From Bryoerythrophyllum caledonicum (taxonomy: Eukaryota > Streptophyta > Bryopsida > Pottiales > Pottiaceae), in NCBI GenBank assembly GCA_963971425.1, contig CAXARX010000294.1, forward strand, positions 20,001 to 84,000: 64,000 bases of DNA, in the 5' to 3' direction. The notes under the pieces are model-generated. The model did no database searches, was not told the origin of the DNA, and was given only the letters and a program-made list of their open reading frames with translations. This document shows positions 18,131-32,847 of the stretch, piece by piece (position 1 is the stretch's first letter; every line of letters starts with the position of its first letter). The position numbers were made by a program, and so were the translations under genes.

Positions 18131-20567
18131 ATGTTTGAACATGATTTTTTAGCGCTTTTCCCAGAGATCTTTCTTATTAACGCAACCATCATTTTGCTTA
18201 TTTATGGAGTTGTATTTAGTACCTCTAGAAAATATGATTATCCACCATTAGTGTGTAATGTTAGTTGGCTTGGTTTACTTAGTGTTGTGCGCCTAGGAGG
18301 GCGCGTTTGAGAAGACGATAGTTGAAAACAATCGCTCGGGTAGACTCCCTAACCTTATGTGGGATCAGACCGCAGGGAACCATAGCATGGGTACTATCCG
18401 CGTTTCGTCGCAAGTACAATCGTACGCATAGGAGTAAGGTAACTTCCCCCAACGAAAGGCGGGGCCGGAAGGCACGTGGGCTCGAACGCTACTCACGTGC
18501 GAGCAACCCTCCGGACGTAACTGTAATGGACAGAAAAAGTGGTACACGTGACTAAACGACAAGCAAACGGCCAAACGCGCAAACTAGGGATCATCCGAAT
18601 GGACTCTATAGGAACCGGCTTTGATAAAAGCAGGGCGTAGCAAATTTGCTACGATTTTCGAGAAAAAAATACTTTTGAAAATCCCTTGGAGACCAAGGCT
18701 TTAGCCAAAATGTACGGGTGACAGATCCTTCCATAATGTACCCTGAGAAATACACCGGGCAATTAATGTTGAGCATACGACGATGCCCTTTAGAGTGAAA
18801 GCCTCGGAGGAAAAGGAGGTAGGTGATAATGCGCTGTACTTTTCAGCCGCGGCGCGCGCCGCGGCTGAAAAGTACAGCAAACTCGGAGAAGCAATTTAGG
18901 ATAATGTCATTAAAGAGAAAAAAAATATTTTTTTCGCTGAGTGCTACTACTCTTAGCCTCATATTAATGAGACTTCCTACGTCAATATACAACCCTAAAT
19001 AAAAGACTAGGGCAATAGCTAGGTAAAACAGCGAATTTGATTGATCTACCTACAGACGTAACCGATAAAGGAATGGAAGACAATGTGGCATAACGCCAAC
19101 TCCGAAATGATCAGTGTTTTATTTTGTTCATGCAGGCCCGGCCTTAGAGGGTTTCGGTCCGTAAACCCGAAAAAGTTATCATGGACGAGCCACATGCGGG
19201 GAAACTCGCACGTGTGGTTCTGACCGGGGGGGGGGAAAGCACCCTATCGGTATCTAATAACTATCTTATTGGTCGCTTCTAGCACACCTCTAACTGTTGC
19301 CAATTTATTCTATAATACTTTAATAATAGACAATTTTACATATTTTTGCCAAATCTTTCTATTAATAAGTACGGCTAGCACTATAGTTATGTGTCTGGGT
19401 TATTTCAAAGAAGAGAGTTTGAATGCTTTTGAATCTATTGTCTTAATTCTACTTTCTACTTGCAGTATGCTCTTCATGATTTCGGCTTATGATCTAATTG
19501 CCATGTATTTAGCTATTGAGCTTCAAAGTTTATGTTTTTATGTGATCGCAGCATCAAAAAGAGACTCTGAATTTTCTACAGAAGCTGGCTTAAAATATTT
19601 TATTTTAGGTGCATTCTCCTCTGGAATTTTATCGTTTGGTTGTTCTATGATCTATGGATTTACTGGAGTTACCAACTTTGAGGAATTAGCTAAGATTTTC
19701 ACTGGATATGAAATCACTTTATTTGGTGCTCAATCTAGTGGTATCTTTATGGGGATTCTATTTATTGCCGTAGGTTTTTTATTCAAGATCACAGCAGTTC
19801 CTTCTCATATGTGGGCACCTGATGTATACGAGGGTTCACCTACTCTGGTTACAGCATTCTTTTCTATTGCACCTAAAATATCTATTCTTGCCAATATGGT
19901 ACGTGTTTTTATTTATAGTTTTTATGATCCAACATGGCAACAACTATTCTTTTTTTGCAGCATTGCTTCTATGATCTTAGGAGCATTGGCTGCAATGGCT
20001 CAAAACAAAGTCAAAAGACTTTTAGCTTATAGTTCTATTGGACATGTAGGTTATCTTTTTATTGGTTTTTCATGTGGAACCATAGAAGGGATTCAATCGC
20101 TACTAATTGGTGTTTTTATTTATGTATTAATGACCATCAATGTATTCGCCATAGTTTTAGCATTACGTCAAAACCGTTTCAAATATATAGCAGATTTAGG
20201 TGCTTTAGCCAAAACTAATCCTATTTTAGCTATTACTCTGTCTATTACTATGTTTTCATACGCAGGAATACCCCCGTTAGCCGGATTTTGTAGCAAATTT
20301 TATTTGTTTTTTGCTGCTCTAGGCTGTGGGGCTTACTTACTAGCCTTAATAGGAGTTGTTACTAGTGTTATCAGTTGTTTTTATTATATACGCTTTGTGA
20401 AAATAATGTATTTTGATACACCTAAAAAATGGATTCTATATAAACCAATGGATCGTGAAAAATCCTTACTACTAGCAATTACTTTATTTTTGATCAGTTT
20501 TTTCTTTCTATACCCTTCCCCTCTATTCCTAGTTAGCCATCAGATGGCACTAAGTCTATGTTTGTAA
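18131..20567 (+). CDS. nad2: NADH dehydrogenase subunit 2, two exons
   Basis: Membrane subunit of complex I. Exon 1 is 18,131-18,286 (156 nt, MFEHDFLALFPEIFLINATI) and exon 2 about 19,263-20,567 (LLVASSTPLTVANLFYNTLI); about 486 aa in all. Exon 1 ends at the known position-156 intron site. Conserved segments include FKITAVPSHMWAPDVYEGSP and KVKRLLAYSSIGHVGY. The exon 2 boundary could be off by one or two codons because the intron end is not a clear AY. Confidence 0.93.
18287..19262 (+). other. Group II intron nad2i156
   Basis: Starts GTGCGCCTAGGAGGGCGCG. Domain V is at about 19,188-19,222 (GAGCCACATGCGGGG...CGCACGTGTGGTTC). The strings CCGCAGGGAACCATAGCATGG and CAACCCTCCGG recur in atp9i87, making them paralogues. 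It contains a perfect 46-bp palindrome at 18,833-18,878. No ORF. Confidence 0.88.
18833..18878. repeat. Perfect 46-bp palindrome in nad2i156
   Basis: Two 23-base arms (GCTGTACTTTTCAGCC... and ...GGCTGAAAAGTACAGC) meet without any loop bases, through a central GGCGCGCGCC. In RNA it would form a long hairpin in the intron. An equivalent 46-bp palindrome of different sequence sits in atp9i87. Confidence 0.9.
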
Positions 20568-21055
20568 GTTGTATGTTTAATAAATAAATAAAATTTTTAT
20601 AGGTTCAGCATAATATAATAATTGCATAATCCACAAGTCTGAATTGAATTCAAGGCCGAATTCGAGCAAGGCCACAGAGCGTAGCTTTTCGCGGGGCGCG
20701 ATAAAAAAAAATAATTTTTTTCGCAGATTAGCCTTTGCTAAAAACAAGGAAAGCTCCAATGACTCTCCGTACCGTTTTCCTTCTCCCATCCCCCCGGTCG
20801 TTTCCAGCCCCATCATTTGTTATGCGAATAATGTGGGCACAGCACCGGTTTCATTGCGTTTCATGAAAGCAGAGAAATGGCCACGCTTCGCACCTGCGCC
20901 CTGAATCATGACAAATGATTTCTATTCGCTTCGCGCATAGAAATAGAGGCCTGCTTTTGTTGGCTACTCTCTTCCGGTACCAAAAATAGATTTAACAAAA
21001 AAAAATAGATTTTTCATAGATTTTTGGAGAACGAAACTGGGGAAAGAAAAACCCA
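20568..21055. other. nad2-trnG spacer
   Basis: Two A/T palindromic elements flanked by GC-rich ends (near 20,695-20,735 and 20,985-21,025) and a pyrimidine-rich stretch around 20,760-20,810. No gene seen. Confidence 0.4.
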
Positions 21056-21127
21056 AGCGGAAAAAGGGACTTGAACCCTCAACCTCAGCCTTGGCAAGGC
21101 TATACTCTACCATTAAGCTATTTCCGC
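21056..21127 (-). tRNA. trnG-GCC: tRNA-Gly (GCC)
   Basis: 72 nt. Acceptor GCGGAAA with TTTCCGC, anticodon stem AGCCT/AGGCT around TTGCCAA giving GCC, T-loop GGTTCAAGTCC, discriminator T. Confidence 0.92.
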
Positions 21128-21218
21128 CAGCTTCAACAAAACAAAACAATAAGAAAAAAATAAGAAGGCCTTTACACTTATCAGATGTATTCTCTTAGTA
21201 AAATTTGATGGATAGGCC

Positions 21219-21292
21219 CATGCTCGGAAAGATTCGAACTCTCAACCCCCAAATCCGTAGTTTGGTGCTCTATCCGATTGAGCTACAAGCAC
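21219..21292 (-). tRNA. trnR-ACG: tRNA-Arg (ACG)
   Basis: Acceptor GTGCTTG/CGAGCAT with G-T pairs, D-arm TAGCTCAATCGGATAGAGCA, anticodon ACG in CTACGGA, T-loop AGTTCGAATCT. The terminal G-T pair is unusual but this is otherwise a standard plant mitochondrial trnR. Confidence 0.88.
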
Positions 21293-21924
21293 AAATTTAT
21301 TATTCTTAAGCACTACGTGTCATGTAGGCTGCATTACTATAAAGAAAAAACATATATATATATGAAAAAATATTTTAAGAATTGAAAAAAAAAAGAGATA
21401 TGTTTTTTTTTACCTTATTCATTTAAGCGATGGTATACTCTGTAAATTAGGATAGTATTACCCTATTGCATTATTTCAAGGCGTTTATGCCTTCTGTGAC
21501 TCAAGAAAGTTTATTCTAGCATTGTGGTCAAATTAGTCAACATTTTGACCGCAGTTAAGTGATCTGGATACATTATAACACGTTAGTAATCAAGTTCAAA
21601 AAAGAATACTTTGTTGATTTGATTAGCTCGCGTTTAGGTTTTACTGCTAAAAAAGAAAAAATATATATATATTTTGTTTTCTCATTTCTCTTAATCTATT
21701 AGCTTTATCCAAAAGGCGGAAATGCAGACGTTATTAAAGGTCGCTCTCGGTGTAATGTTGACCAGGTACAGAGTTTTTTTTTAGTTGAAAGCGTTATGAA
21801 TTATCGTAGGTAAATGAAAGAAAAAAGTGGCGCATAAACGGGCCACAGGCCGCAAATTGTGCCACTTTTTTTTCTTTTTATTGCAGCGCAGCTCTGGCTG
21901 ACCATTTTTCTTTGAAATAATTTT
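21293..21924. other. trnR-trnE spacer
   Basis: A/T-rich sequence with palindromic A/T blocks near 21,350-21,375 and 21,650-21,675. No coding or RNA gene recognised. Confidence 0.4.
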
Positions 21925-21997
21925 GTCCCTTTCGTCTAGGGGTATAGGACATCGTCTTTTCATGGCGAGAACACGGGTTCGAATCCCGTAAGGGATA
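21925..21997 (+). tRNA. trnE-UUC: tRNA-Glu (UUC)
   Basis: Acceptor GTCCCTT with AAGGGAT, anticodon loop TTTTCAT giving UUC, T-loop GGTTCGAATCC, discriminator A. First plus-strand tRNA of the window. Confidence 0.9.
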
Positions 21998-22319
21998 GCC
22001 TTACTTACATATGCTCCGAGAGCCAAGCGAAATGAGCTTTCTAGTGCACGTAGGAATTTTCTGCTCAAAAAAGGAAAGGACACAAAAAATTGAAAAAATA
22101 CTTTTTTTTCAGTGTCTTCGCCCTTTATTATAGTTTTTAACTGTTCTCTCTTATTCTTCTTTCTCGTGCCTTCATGATAAAAAAAAATCGTAGAGAACAT
22201 AGTAATGAAAGGGCGCAGGGTATAGCGGCCAAAGGCCCCATTCCCATAACGGATAGAGCATAAGAAATAAGAAAGAAAAATTTTATGCAACTTTCTAAAA
22301 AAAACCAAGTAAGCGAAAT
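21998..22319. other. trnE-rps12 spacer
   Basis: A/T palindrome near 22,090-22,112 and A-runs. No gene seen; it presumably carries the 5' leader of the rps12-rps7 transcript. Confidence 0.35.
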
Positions 22320-22700
22320 ATGCCTACAATAAATCAATTGATTCGTCATGGTAGAAAGTCGAAACGGCGCACACAACGTACTCGAGCTTTAACTCAATGT
22401 CCTCAAAAGCAAGGAGTATGCCTGCGTGTTTCGACGAGAACACCAAAGAAACCTAATTCGGCTTTACGCAAGATAGCCAAAGTACGTTTAACCAATCGAA
22501 ATGAGATAATTGCTTACATTCCCGGCGAAGGCCATAATTTGCAAGAGCATTCTGTGGTTATGGTTAGAGGGGGTAGAGCGAAAGATTTGCCAGGTGTAAA
22601 ATACCATTGTATTCGAGGAATTAAAGATTTGCAGGGAATACCGAGTCGACGTCGAGGCAGATCTAAATATGGTACAAAAAAACCCAAAGATTCTATATGA
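22320..22700 (+). CDS. rps12: Small-subunit ribosomal protein S12
   Basis: 126 aa, standard length. [20 protein letters not shown], then the decoding-centre loop [20 protein letters not shown] and [28 protein letters not shown], are diagnostic. It lines the decoding site of the 30S subunit. Its stop overlaps the rps7 start (ATGA, 22,697-22,700), the ancient bacterial str-operon pairing. Confidence 0.96.
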   Translation: MPTINQLIRHGRKSKRRTQRTRALTQCPQKQGVCLRVSTRTPKKPNSALRKIAKVRLTNRNEIIAYIPGEGHNLQEHSVVMVRGGRAKDLPGVKYHCIRGIKDLQGIPSRRRGRSKYGTKKPKDSI

Positions 22701-23416
22701 ATTTATTTGTCAAATCATCGAATTTCAGCTTTGTGTTTGGTTCATTCTTTGATTGGTTTCACCAATCAAAACTTTCAGAAAAGGCGGGAATGAAAAAAAA
22801 GGAAAATTGGCCATTTAGCGGAAAAAATATATTTTTTTTTTCAGAAAGCTTTTTTGCGCGTCGTTTATCGCATTGTAGATATTTATGCTATGCCCTTCCA
22901 GGGCATGTGCCATCAAGACCTAAAGGTCGTGAGGCAAGCATATACAATAGCTCAGACAATTTGGGCTATATCCGGGGCTTGCATGGTAAACAAAAACAAT
23001 TAATAAAAAAATTGGTCCATATTTGCATGATTGATGGTAAAAAAACGAGATCTCGTGCTATTGTTTATAAAACTTTTCATTGTCTAGCTCAGCATGGCGA
23101 TATATTAAGACTTTTGGTTAATGCCATAGAAAATGTCAAGCCTGTTTGTGAAGTGAAAAAGGTAAGAATTTCTGGTACTACTCAATTAGTACCATCTATT
23201 ATAGCAACAAATCGTCAAGAAACCTTAGCCATTCGTTGGATGCTCGAAGCGGCAGCCAAACGACGTATTAATAAAAAAAGCATGAGCTTAGATCAATGTT
23301 TAGCTGATGAGATATTGGATGCTTCCCGAAAGATGGGGATTGCACGTAAAAAAAGGGATGATCTTCATAAACTGGCTCAAGCCAATCGTAGTTTTTCGCA
23401 TTATAGATGGTGGTAA
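22697..23416 (+). CDS. rps7: Small-subunit ribosomal protein S7
   Basis: 239 aa from ATG 22,697, overlapping rps12 by four bases. The conserved part starts near residue 75 ([20 protein letters not shown]) and includes [19 protein letters not shown] and [20 protein letters not shown]. Residues about 30-70 hold an insertion containing an A/T palindrome (22,824-22,845, read as KNIFFF), which keeps the frame. S7 nucleates 30S head assembly and binds 16S rRNA. Confidence 0.93.
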   Translation: MNLFVKSSNFSFVFGSFFDWFHQSKLSEKAGMKKKENWPFSGKNIFFFSESFFARRLSHCRYLCYALPGHVPSRPKGREASIYNSSDNLGYIRGLHGKQKQLIKKLVHICMIDGKKTRSRAIVYKTFHCLAQHGDILRLLVNAIENVKPVCEVKKVRISGTTQLVPSIIATNRQETLAIRWMLEAAAKRRINKKSMSLDQCLADEILDASRKMGIARKKRDDLHKLAQANRSFSHYRWW

Positions 23417-24148
23417 ACTATTTGAAGTGGAAAAGGAAAGGGATCAGGCGACGAGGGAGGCGAAGCGCATTATTTAAAAACTTTTCTGCGCTTCGCCCCC
23501 TTCCGCTTTGCCCCACTCGGGGATTGAGGAAAGAGAAAAAAGCCAAGCTTCGTTATGCGCTTGGCTACTCATTTATAAGGATCTCGGCTTTTATCATAAT
23601 GAAACTATTCGTCCTTTCTCAGAATTAGACATTAAGCGTCTCAGCTCGAGATACCTTTGCCGCATCAAAGAAGGGTTGCAAGAGAGTGGGCGCAGCAAAA
23701 ATATATTTTTCTTGCTTGCTGTTTTTTCTATCAAAAAATCGACCAGAAAGCTAGTAATATTCGCGTAGTTTTTTTTTGTGCACCCTGCAGGTAGCACACA
23801 ATTATCAGCACACCGGGGCGACCAAAGACAACTTTTGTCAAGCTGCGGGGGGGGGGGAGTACCTGCGGCCTATTTGTTTTGGTGGGAATTAGTCCCCGGG
23901 GTCCCAGGATATTCGCTTCCGCCAACGGGGAACTCTACAAGGCCGCAGGGCGCAGCAAAATATATATATATATAGAATATTTTTTTTTTCGTAGCTTTTT
24001 GCATCCCGCGCGTTCAAAGGTCTTCGACCATTGGTGTGCATTATTTTGCGTCATCAAAAGCAAATCCAGCTTTTTTATTATGGTTGATGATGACGCGCTT
24101 AAAAAGTAAAGAAGTTATTTTTGATGCTCCTTACCTTACACCAGTCTT
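23417..24148. other. rps7-atp6 convergent spacer
   Basis: Convergent 3' region. Several A/T palindromes with GC-rich ends (about 23,692-23,725 and 23,950-23,995), a poly-G tract at 23,846-23,855 and a cluster of short inverted GC stretches. The open frames here lack recognisable domains. Confidence 0.4.
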
Positions 24149-25527
24149 TTAATGAAGGTTTATAGCATCATTTAAATAAATACAAATTAAAATAGTAAAA
24201 ACATAAGCTTGTAATATAGCAACACCTAATTCCGAACCAGTTAATGCGAATACTATTAAAAAAGGAGCAAGATGTGCTAAATACATAATACCCCCCATAG
24301 ATAGCATAGTCCAAGCAAACCCGCTTAGAATCTTTACTAAACTATGACCAGCCATCATATTGGCGAATAAACGTATTCCTAGACTTAATGCGCGAAAACG
24401 ATGGGAGATTAGCTCGGGAAGTACTAAGAAGGGTGCTAACGGCAAGGGTACTCCTTGCGGCAATAAAAAACTAAAAAAATGAAGCCCATGTGTTTGAAAT
24501 CCAACTATAGTGATTCCAATGGAAGGAGATAATGAAAGACCCAGGGTAATTATAAAATGACTTGTTACTGTAAAACTATAGGGTATCATACCAATGAGAT
24601 TACTAAATGATAAAAAAGTAAAAGTAACGAAAATTAGAGGAAAAAAGCGTTGTTTTATCGAAGAAGGACCGCTTATTTGTTCATTTACCAAGTTAAGCAC
24701 AAAATCATAAATAATTTCAACAAAGGATTGCCAAGCATTTGGTACTAAGTGTCCTCCATTTAAAGTAACGAAATGAACTAGAAGCAATACTAGACTGATA
24801 GTTGATGGCATAAACAAAGATGAATTGGGTCGGTAGGGGAAAAAAAGATTTTTTTTTTGCTCCATTTGAACCTTACCTAGGCCCAGAGTTTAAAGCCGTT
24901 CCCCTCCTATAGAACCGTACGTGATAGTCGCCCATCATACGGCTCCTCTCTCTCCGGGACCGGCCAAAGGTCCAATAGAGGCTTTATTTTTTATTTTGGC
25001 AGCCATCTTCAAAAAAGTATTTTTTTTTACTTAGCCGGAGAGAGCCAGGACTACATTCCTCGCCGCTTATTTTGTGGGAGGTTTTCCATCTATCCTCGAG
25101 CGCATTCCACAGTATCCTGGGCACTCGCCCTCATAGCCGTCACCCCAGTTGATCTACCCGCGCGTTCTGTCTAGGATTCTCTAGGCTCGACCGGCGTGTG
25201 CCGGCGTGAACATGGTTTGTATCCTGACCCAGGGGCTTCCTTTCACTGTCTACCATCGGCTATTTGAGTAGATCAGTCCTCATATTCGTCTCCCTTCCAA
25301 AAGAGCAGCCATTCTCGAGATTCGTAAACCTATCCTGTACAGAACACTTTCCTGACTCCACGGCATCGAAGTAAACGGGAGTTGGATTATCGTCTAAAAC
25401 CCCGACGAAGTGGTTACACCATCGAGTAGTGGGCGCGAGCTCCGCACGTAAATGAAAGATAGAAATTTCCTATATGAATAGGAATCAATGGAATAATTGC
25501 AAATTGTTCTAGCGGACTGCAAGCCAT
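24149..25527 (-). CDS. atp6: ATP synthase subunit a, two exons
   Basis: Proton-channel subunit of the F0 sector and the only protein gene among the standard set on the minus strand. Exon 1 is 25,527-25,448 (80 nt, MACSPLEQFAIIPLIPIHIG) and exon 2 about 24,827-24,149 (SSLFMPSTISLVLLLVHFVT...). Together 252 aa. The conserved arginine helix is seen in FRALSLGIRLFANMMAGHSL. The long exon 2 frame reading MEQKKNLFFPYRPNSS at its start is partly intron and an A/T palindrome, not protein. Confidence 0.9.
24828..25447 (-). other. Group II intron in atp6 after nt 80
   Basis: Starts GTGCGGAGCTCGCGCCC on the minus strand. Domain V (GAGCCGTATGATGGGCGACTATCACGTACGGTTC in arms) lies at about 24,910-24,945. 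An A/T palindrome (24,838-24,863) is inserted between domain V and the 3' splice site, lengthening the domain VI region. The exact 3' end is uncertain by a base or two. Confidence 0.8.
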
Positions 25528-26776
25528 GATGAATTCTCTTTTTTTTATTTTAGCGCGGGGCGAAACTAAGAAGCCGCTTCGTTGCTTGACGCTTTTCAAG
25601 GCAAAGTCTTGAGAGAAAATAAAAAAGTATTTTTATTTCTTTATTTTTCTTTCTTTCGGTATTTTTTCATATATATATATTATATATGAAGAAATACCTC
25701 GAAGCCAAGCTGGATTTGCCCTACATTCGCGCAGCGAATAGAGCGTTAATTTCTATTTATGTTTTTCTTTTCTTAAATAATGAATGGTAACTTTTTGGAA
25801 AAAAAGGAAAGCGAAGCATAATCAAATGGATTTGAAGAGCTAAAAAAAAATCTTTTTTTTTACTTTTCTGCATTTTAGAATATATATGAAAAAAAATCTA
25901 TATATTTTTGTGCGCCTAGATTTTTCGTTGGTTTGCTGCGCGTTCTTCTTTTATAAGCTAATGGACAAAGTATGCGTGATTTCGTGCCATCTATGTTCGT
26001 TTTGGAAGAGAATAAAACTCAAAGTTTCTAAGCCTCTCCTTGCCCCAATCCCATAAGTTGGGGTCTTCGACCCCAACCATGTGCTTTCCAATATTTAATC
26101 AAGGAGCAAAAGTGAAAAGCGCTCATTTACATAGCTAATTTATGAATCGTTTCGTACGGAAACAACTAGAAGCGGTTTCAGCTCTGGAAGCCTTCGGTGA
26201 TGCAAGGTTCAAGAGTGTCTAAGGGCACAAGGAATAAAGTTTATAAATGAAGATGGTCATTAATTATCATACATGATGAATTTGCTTTATACGAATTCAA
26301 GATCGAAAATAGTCTACGGATTTCACGAGCGAAAGATAGTTTTGTACGCAAAGTTCGCCATGCATTTACTATCATGATATATTGAGATTTATCTACTCGA
26401 CTGACGAGAACCTGAGACACTTTTTATTTATGATGTCGTTCCACGAAGCCTTCTAATGAGCTATATCCAAAGCGGGAGGAGGAAGGCGAATAAGAAAAAA
26501 AATACATATTTTTTTTACTTCCTGTTGCACTTTTTGACTGAAGGCTTCTTCCGTATCGAGAGCGCTCTTATTTCGCACTTCTTCCTCCGCCCCAGCAGGA
26601 TCTCTTTCTTATGGGGCTCTTTTTTTATGCTGTGTACATGTGTTGGCTTTAGTTGTTTCTCTGCTTGGTTTGTGTTTGCTCGCATTATCTGTTCTCCAGA
26701 TGATGCGTAGAAAAAAAATATATATATTTTTTTTCATTGTTAGAGCAAATGATAAAAGGGACTTAGTAAAATAACC
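25528..26776. other. atp6-nad6 divergent spacer
   Basis: 1.2 kb between divergent genes, so it should hold promoters for both, but I cannot point to one. It has many A/T palindromes (25,618-25,690, 25,845-25,905, 26,495-26,515, 26,708-26,735). Short frames (26,141 onward; 26,456-26,710) match no family. Confidence 0.4.
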
Positions 26777-27382
26777 ATGATACTTTTTTCTGTTTTTTCG
26801 AGCATTGCTTTAGTCTCTAGTGTTATGGTAATACGTGCTAAAAATCCAGTCCATTCTGTTTTATTTTTCATCTTAGTTTTTTTCAACACTTCGGGTTTAC
26901 TTGTTTTGTTAGGTCTTGACTTCTTTGCTATGATTTTTTTAGTGGTTTATGTAGGAGCTATTGCCGTTTTATTTTTATTTGTAGTTATGATGTTAAATAT
27001 TAAAATAGCAGAAATTCACGAGAATGTATTGCGTTATTTACCTGTAGGTGGTATTATTGGAGTTATTTTTTTGTTGGAAATTTTTTTCATTGTAGATAAT
27101 GATTACATTCCAATATTACCAACGAAATTGAGTACAACTTATTTAACATATACAGTTTATGCTGAAAAGATACAAAGTTGGACTAATTTGGAAACATTAG
27201 GCAATTTACTTTATACCACCTATTTTGTTTTGTTTTTGGTTTCTAGTCTTATTCTATTAGTAGCTATGATTGGAGCTATAGTACTTACTATGCATAAAAC
27301 TACTCAAGTCAAAAGACAGGATGTGTTCCGACAAAATGCTATAGATTTTAAAAATACTATAAAAAAAATCAGAGATATTTGA
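26777..27382 (+). CDS. nad6: NADH dehydrogenase subunit 6
   Basis: 201 aa without intron. MILFSVFSSIALVSSVMVIR and NPVHSVLFFILVFFNTSGLL, then GLDFFAMIFLVVYVGAIAVL, are diagnostic; five hydrophobic segments. Membrane subunit of complex I. An A/T palindrome (27,414-27,445) follows closely after the stop. Confidence 0.95.
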   Translation: MILFSVFSSIALVSSVMVIRAKNPVHSVLFFILVFFNTSGLLVLLGLDFFAMIFLVVYVGAIAVLFLFVVMMLNIKIAEIHENVLRYLPVGGIIGVIFLLEIFFIVDNDYIPILPTKLSTTYLTYTVYAEKIQSWTNLETLGNLLYTTYFVLFLVSSLILLVAMIGAIVLTMHKTTQVKRQDVFRQNAIDFKNTIKKIRDI

Positions 27383-27639
27383 AGGCTTCAGCTTTCTGAA
27401 GCCATTAAGAAGCTCAAAAAAAAGGTATATATATTTTTTTTTGTACGCTTCTTTTTTTTCTCGCCGTGCCTTTTCAATCTTTGCTTTTCTTTTGCACAAA
27501 GCAAAGAAAAGCGGGTAAACCCCCGGTCCTAGCTAAGGTTTTGCGGGACTAAAGTCCTTCTACCAATAATGGATATGGGGCGAAAAGAACAAGAGCTAAA
27601 TACAAAAATATATATAGCGGCAAACACAAAGAGTCAAAA

Positions 27640-27906
27640 GTGTTGGAGCAGCTACCATTGCGGCAAGTAGTTTTCTATTTTGCTATAGCAGCAAAGAGCG
27701 TTATTGAGCGTTATTGGTGGGTAGTTTTCTATGGCATTTCTATGGCAGCTCGTTCTCTCTTTCAAGTTACTGCATTGCTAGGATGCATTTATCTTTTCTA
27801 TTCAATCCAAACCCCTTTACTGCAACTTTTGTTGCTATTCGTGTTCTCACTCATTCCGCAGTTAGCGCAAATGACTGTTAAGTGCGCTGAATATATTGAT
27901 AGCTGA
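27640..27906 (+). CDS. Hydrophobic ORF, 88 aa, unknown
   Basis: Open frame beginning with TTG; the first ATG is near 27,730. Two or three membrane-like segments (VVFYGISMAARSLFQVTALL; LLQLLLLFVFSLIPQL). It ends inside a short tandem repeat. About 235 bases downstream is a 15-base string identical to one in the repeat cluster of the plasmid-like segment, so it may derive from the same element. I do not recognise it. Confidence 0.25.
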   Translation: MLEQLPLRQVVFYFAIAAKSVIERYWWVVFYGISMAARSLFQVTALLGCIYLFYSIQTPLLQLLLLFVFSLIPQLAQMTVKCAEYIDS

Positions 27907-27955
27907 ATATATTGATAGCGGTTAGCGCAAATATTGATAGCTGAATATATTGATA
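27886..27955. repeat. Tandem repeat of GAATATATTGATAGC
   Basis: Units of TGAATATATTGATAGC occur three times, with a variant lacking a few bases and a repeated GCGGTTAGCGCAAAT/GCAGTTAGCGCAAAT unit between. This is a short local duplication that overlaps the end of the 88-aa ORF. Confidence 0.8.
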
Positions 27956-28334
27956 CAGGATTTCGCTTTTTACGCAGCATACTATAATAGATTATGTCTA
28001 AGTTAGGTATGGATAAATCTTATGGTTAAACGCAATTCATTTTTGCGCTTAGCTTTCATGAATCATGGGTCTTCTATTTTAGCATAGCATCTAATTACTA
28101 TGTTATTACATAATTAATTAACAAGTTGCATAATCTGCGCTACACAACCTACATACTTACATCCTAATAAGCCCGCGCCTTCGGCCCTACACTAAAGATG
28201 CATCATGCATGAAGATATGAAGCACAAAAATTACCACTAAATTATCTATCAAGTACTGGGATACTTAGGTTCTTTTATTTGAACTTAGGTTCTTTTATTT
28301 ATCACCTACGGGAAAAAAAACAAGAATATACCAA
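27956..28334. other. Spacer before cox2
   Basis: Contains CTACACAACCTACAT (28,140-28,154), shared with 1,041-1,055, and a tandem duplication of the string TTAGGTTCTTTTATTTGAAC near 28,266-28,300. No gene seen. Confidence 0.5.
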
Positions 28335-32828
<4,494 letters not shown>

Positions 32829-32847
32829 AAAGCAAACAGGACGAATT

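Noticed and set aside
26456..26710. 84-codon frame before nad6
   Set aside because: It runs through two A/T palindromes and has no recognisable features.
27640..27675. 17-base match of GGAGCAGCTACCATTGC to atp9 exon 2
   Set aside because: The match does not extend on either side and the rest of the ORF is unlike subunit c; it may be chance or a very small duplication.
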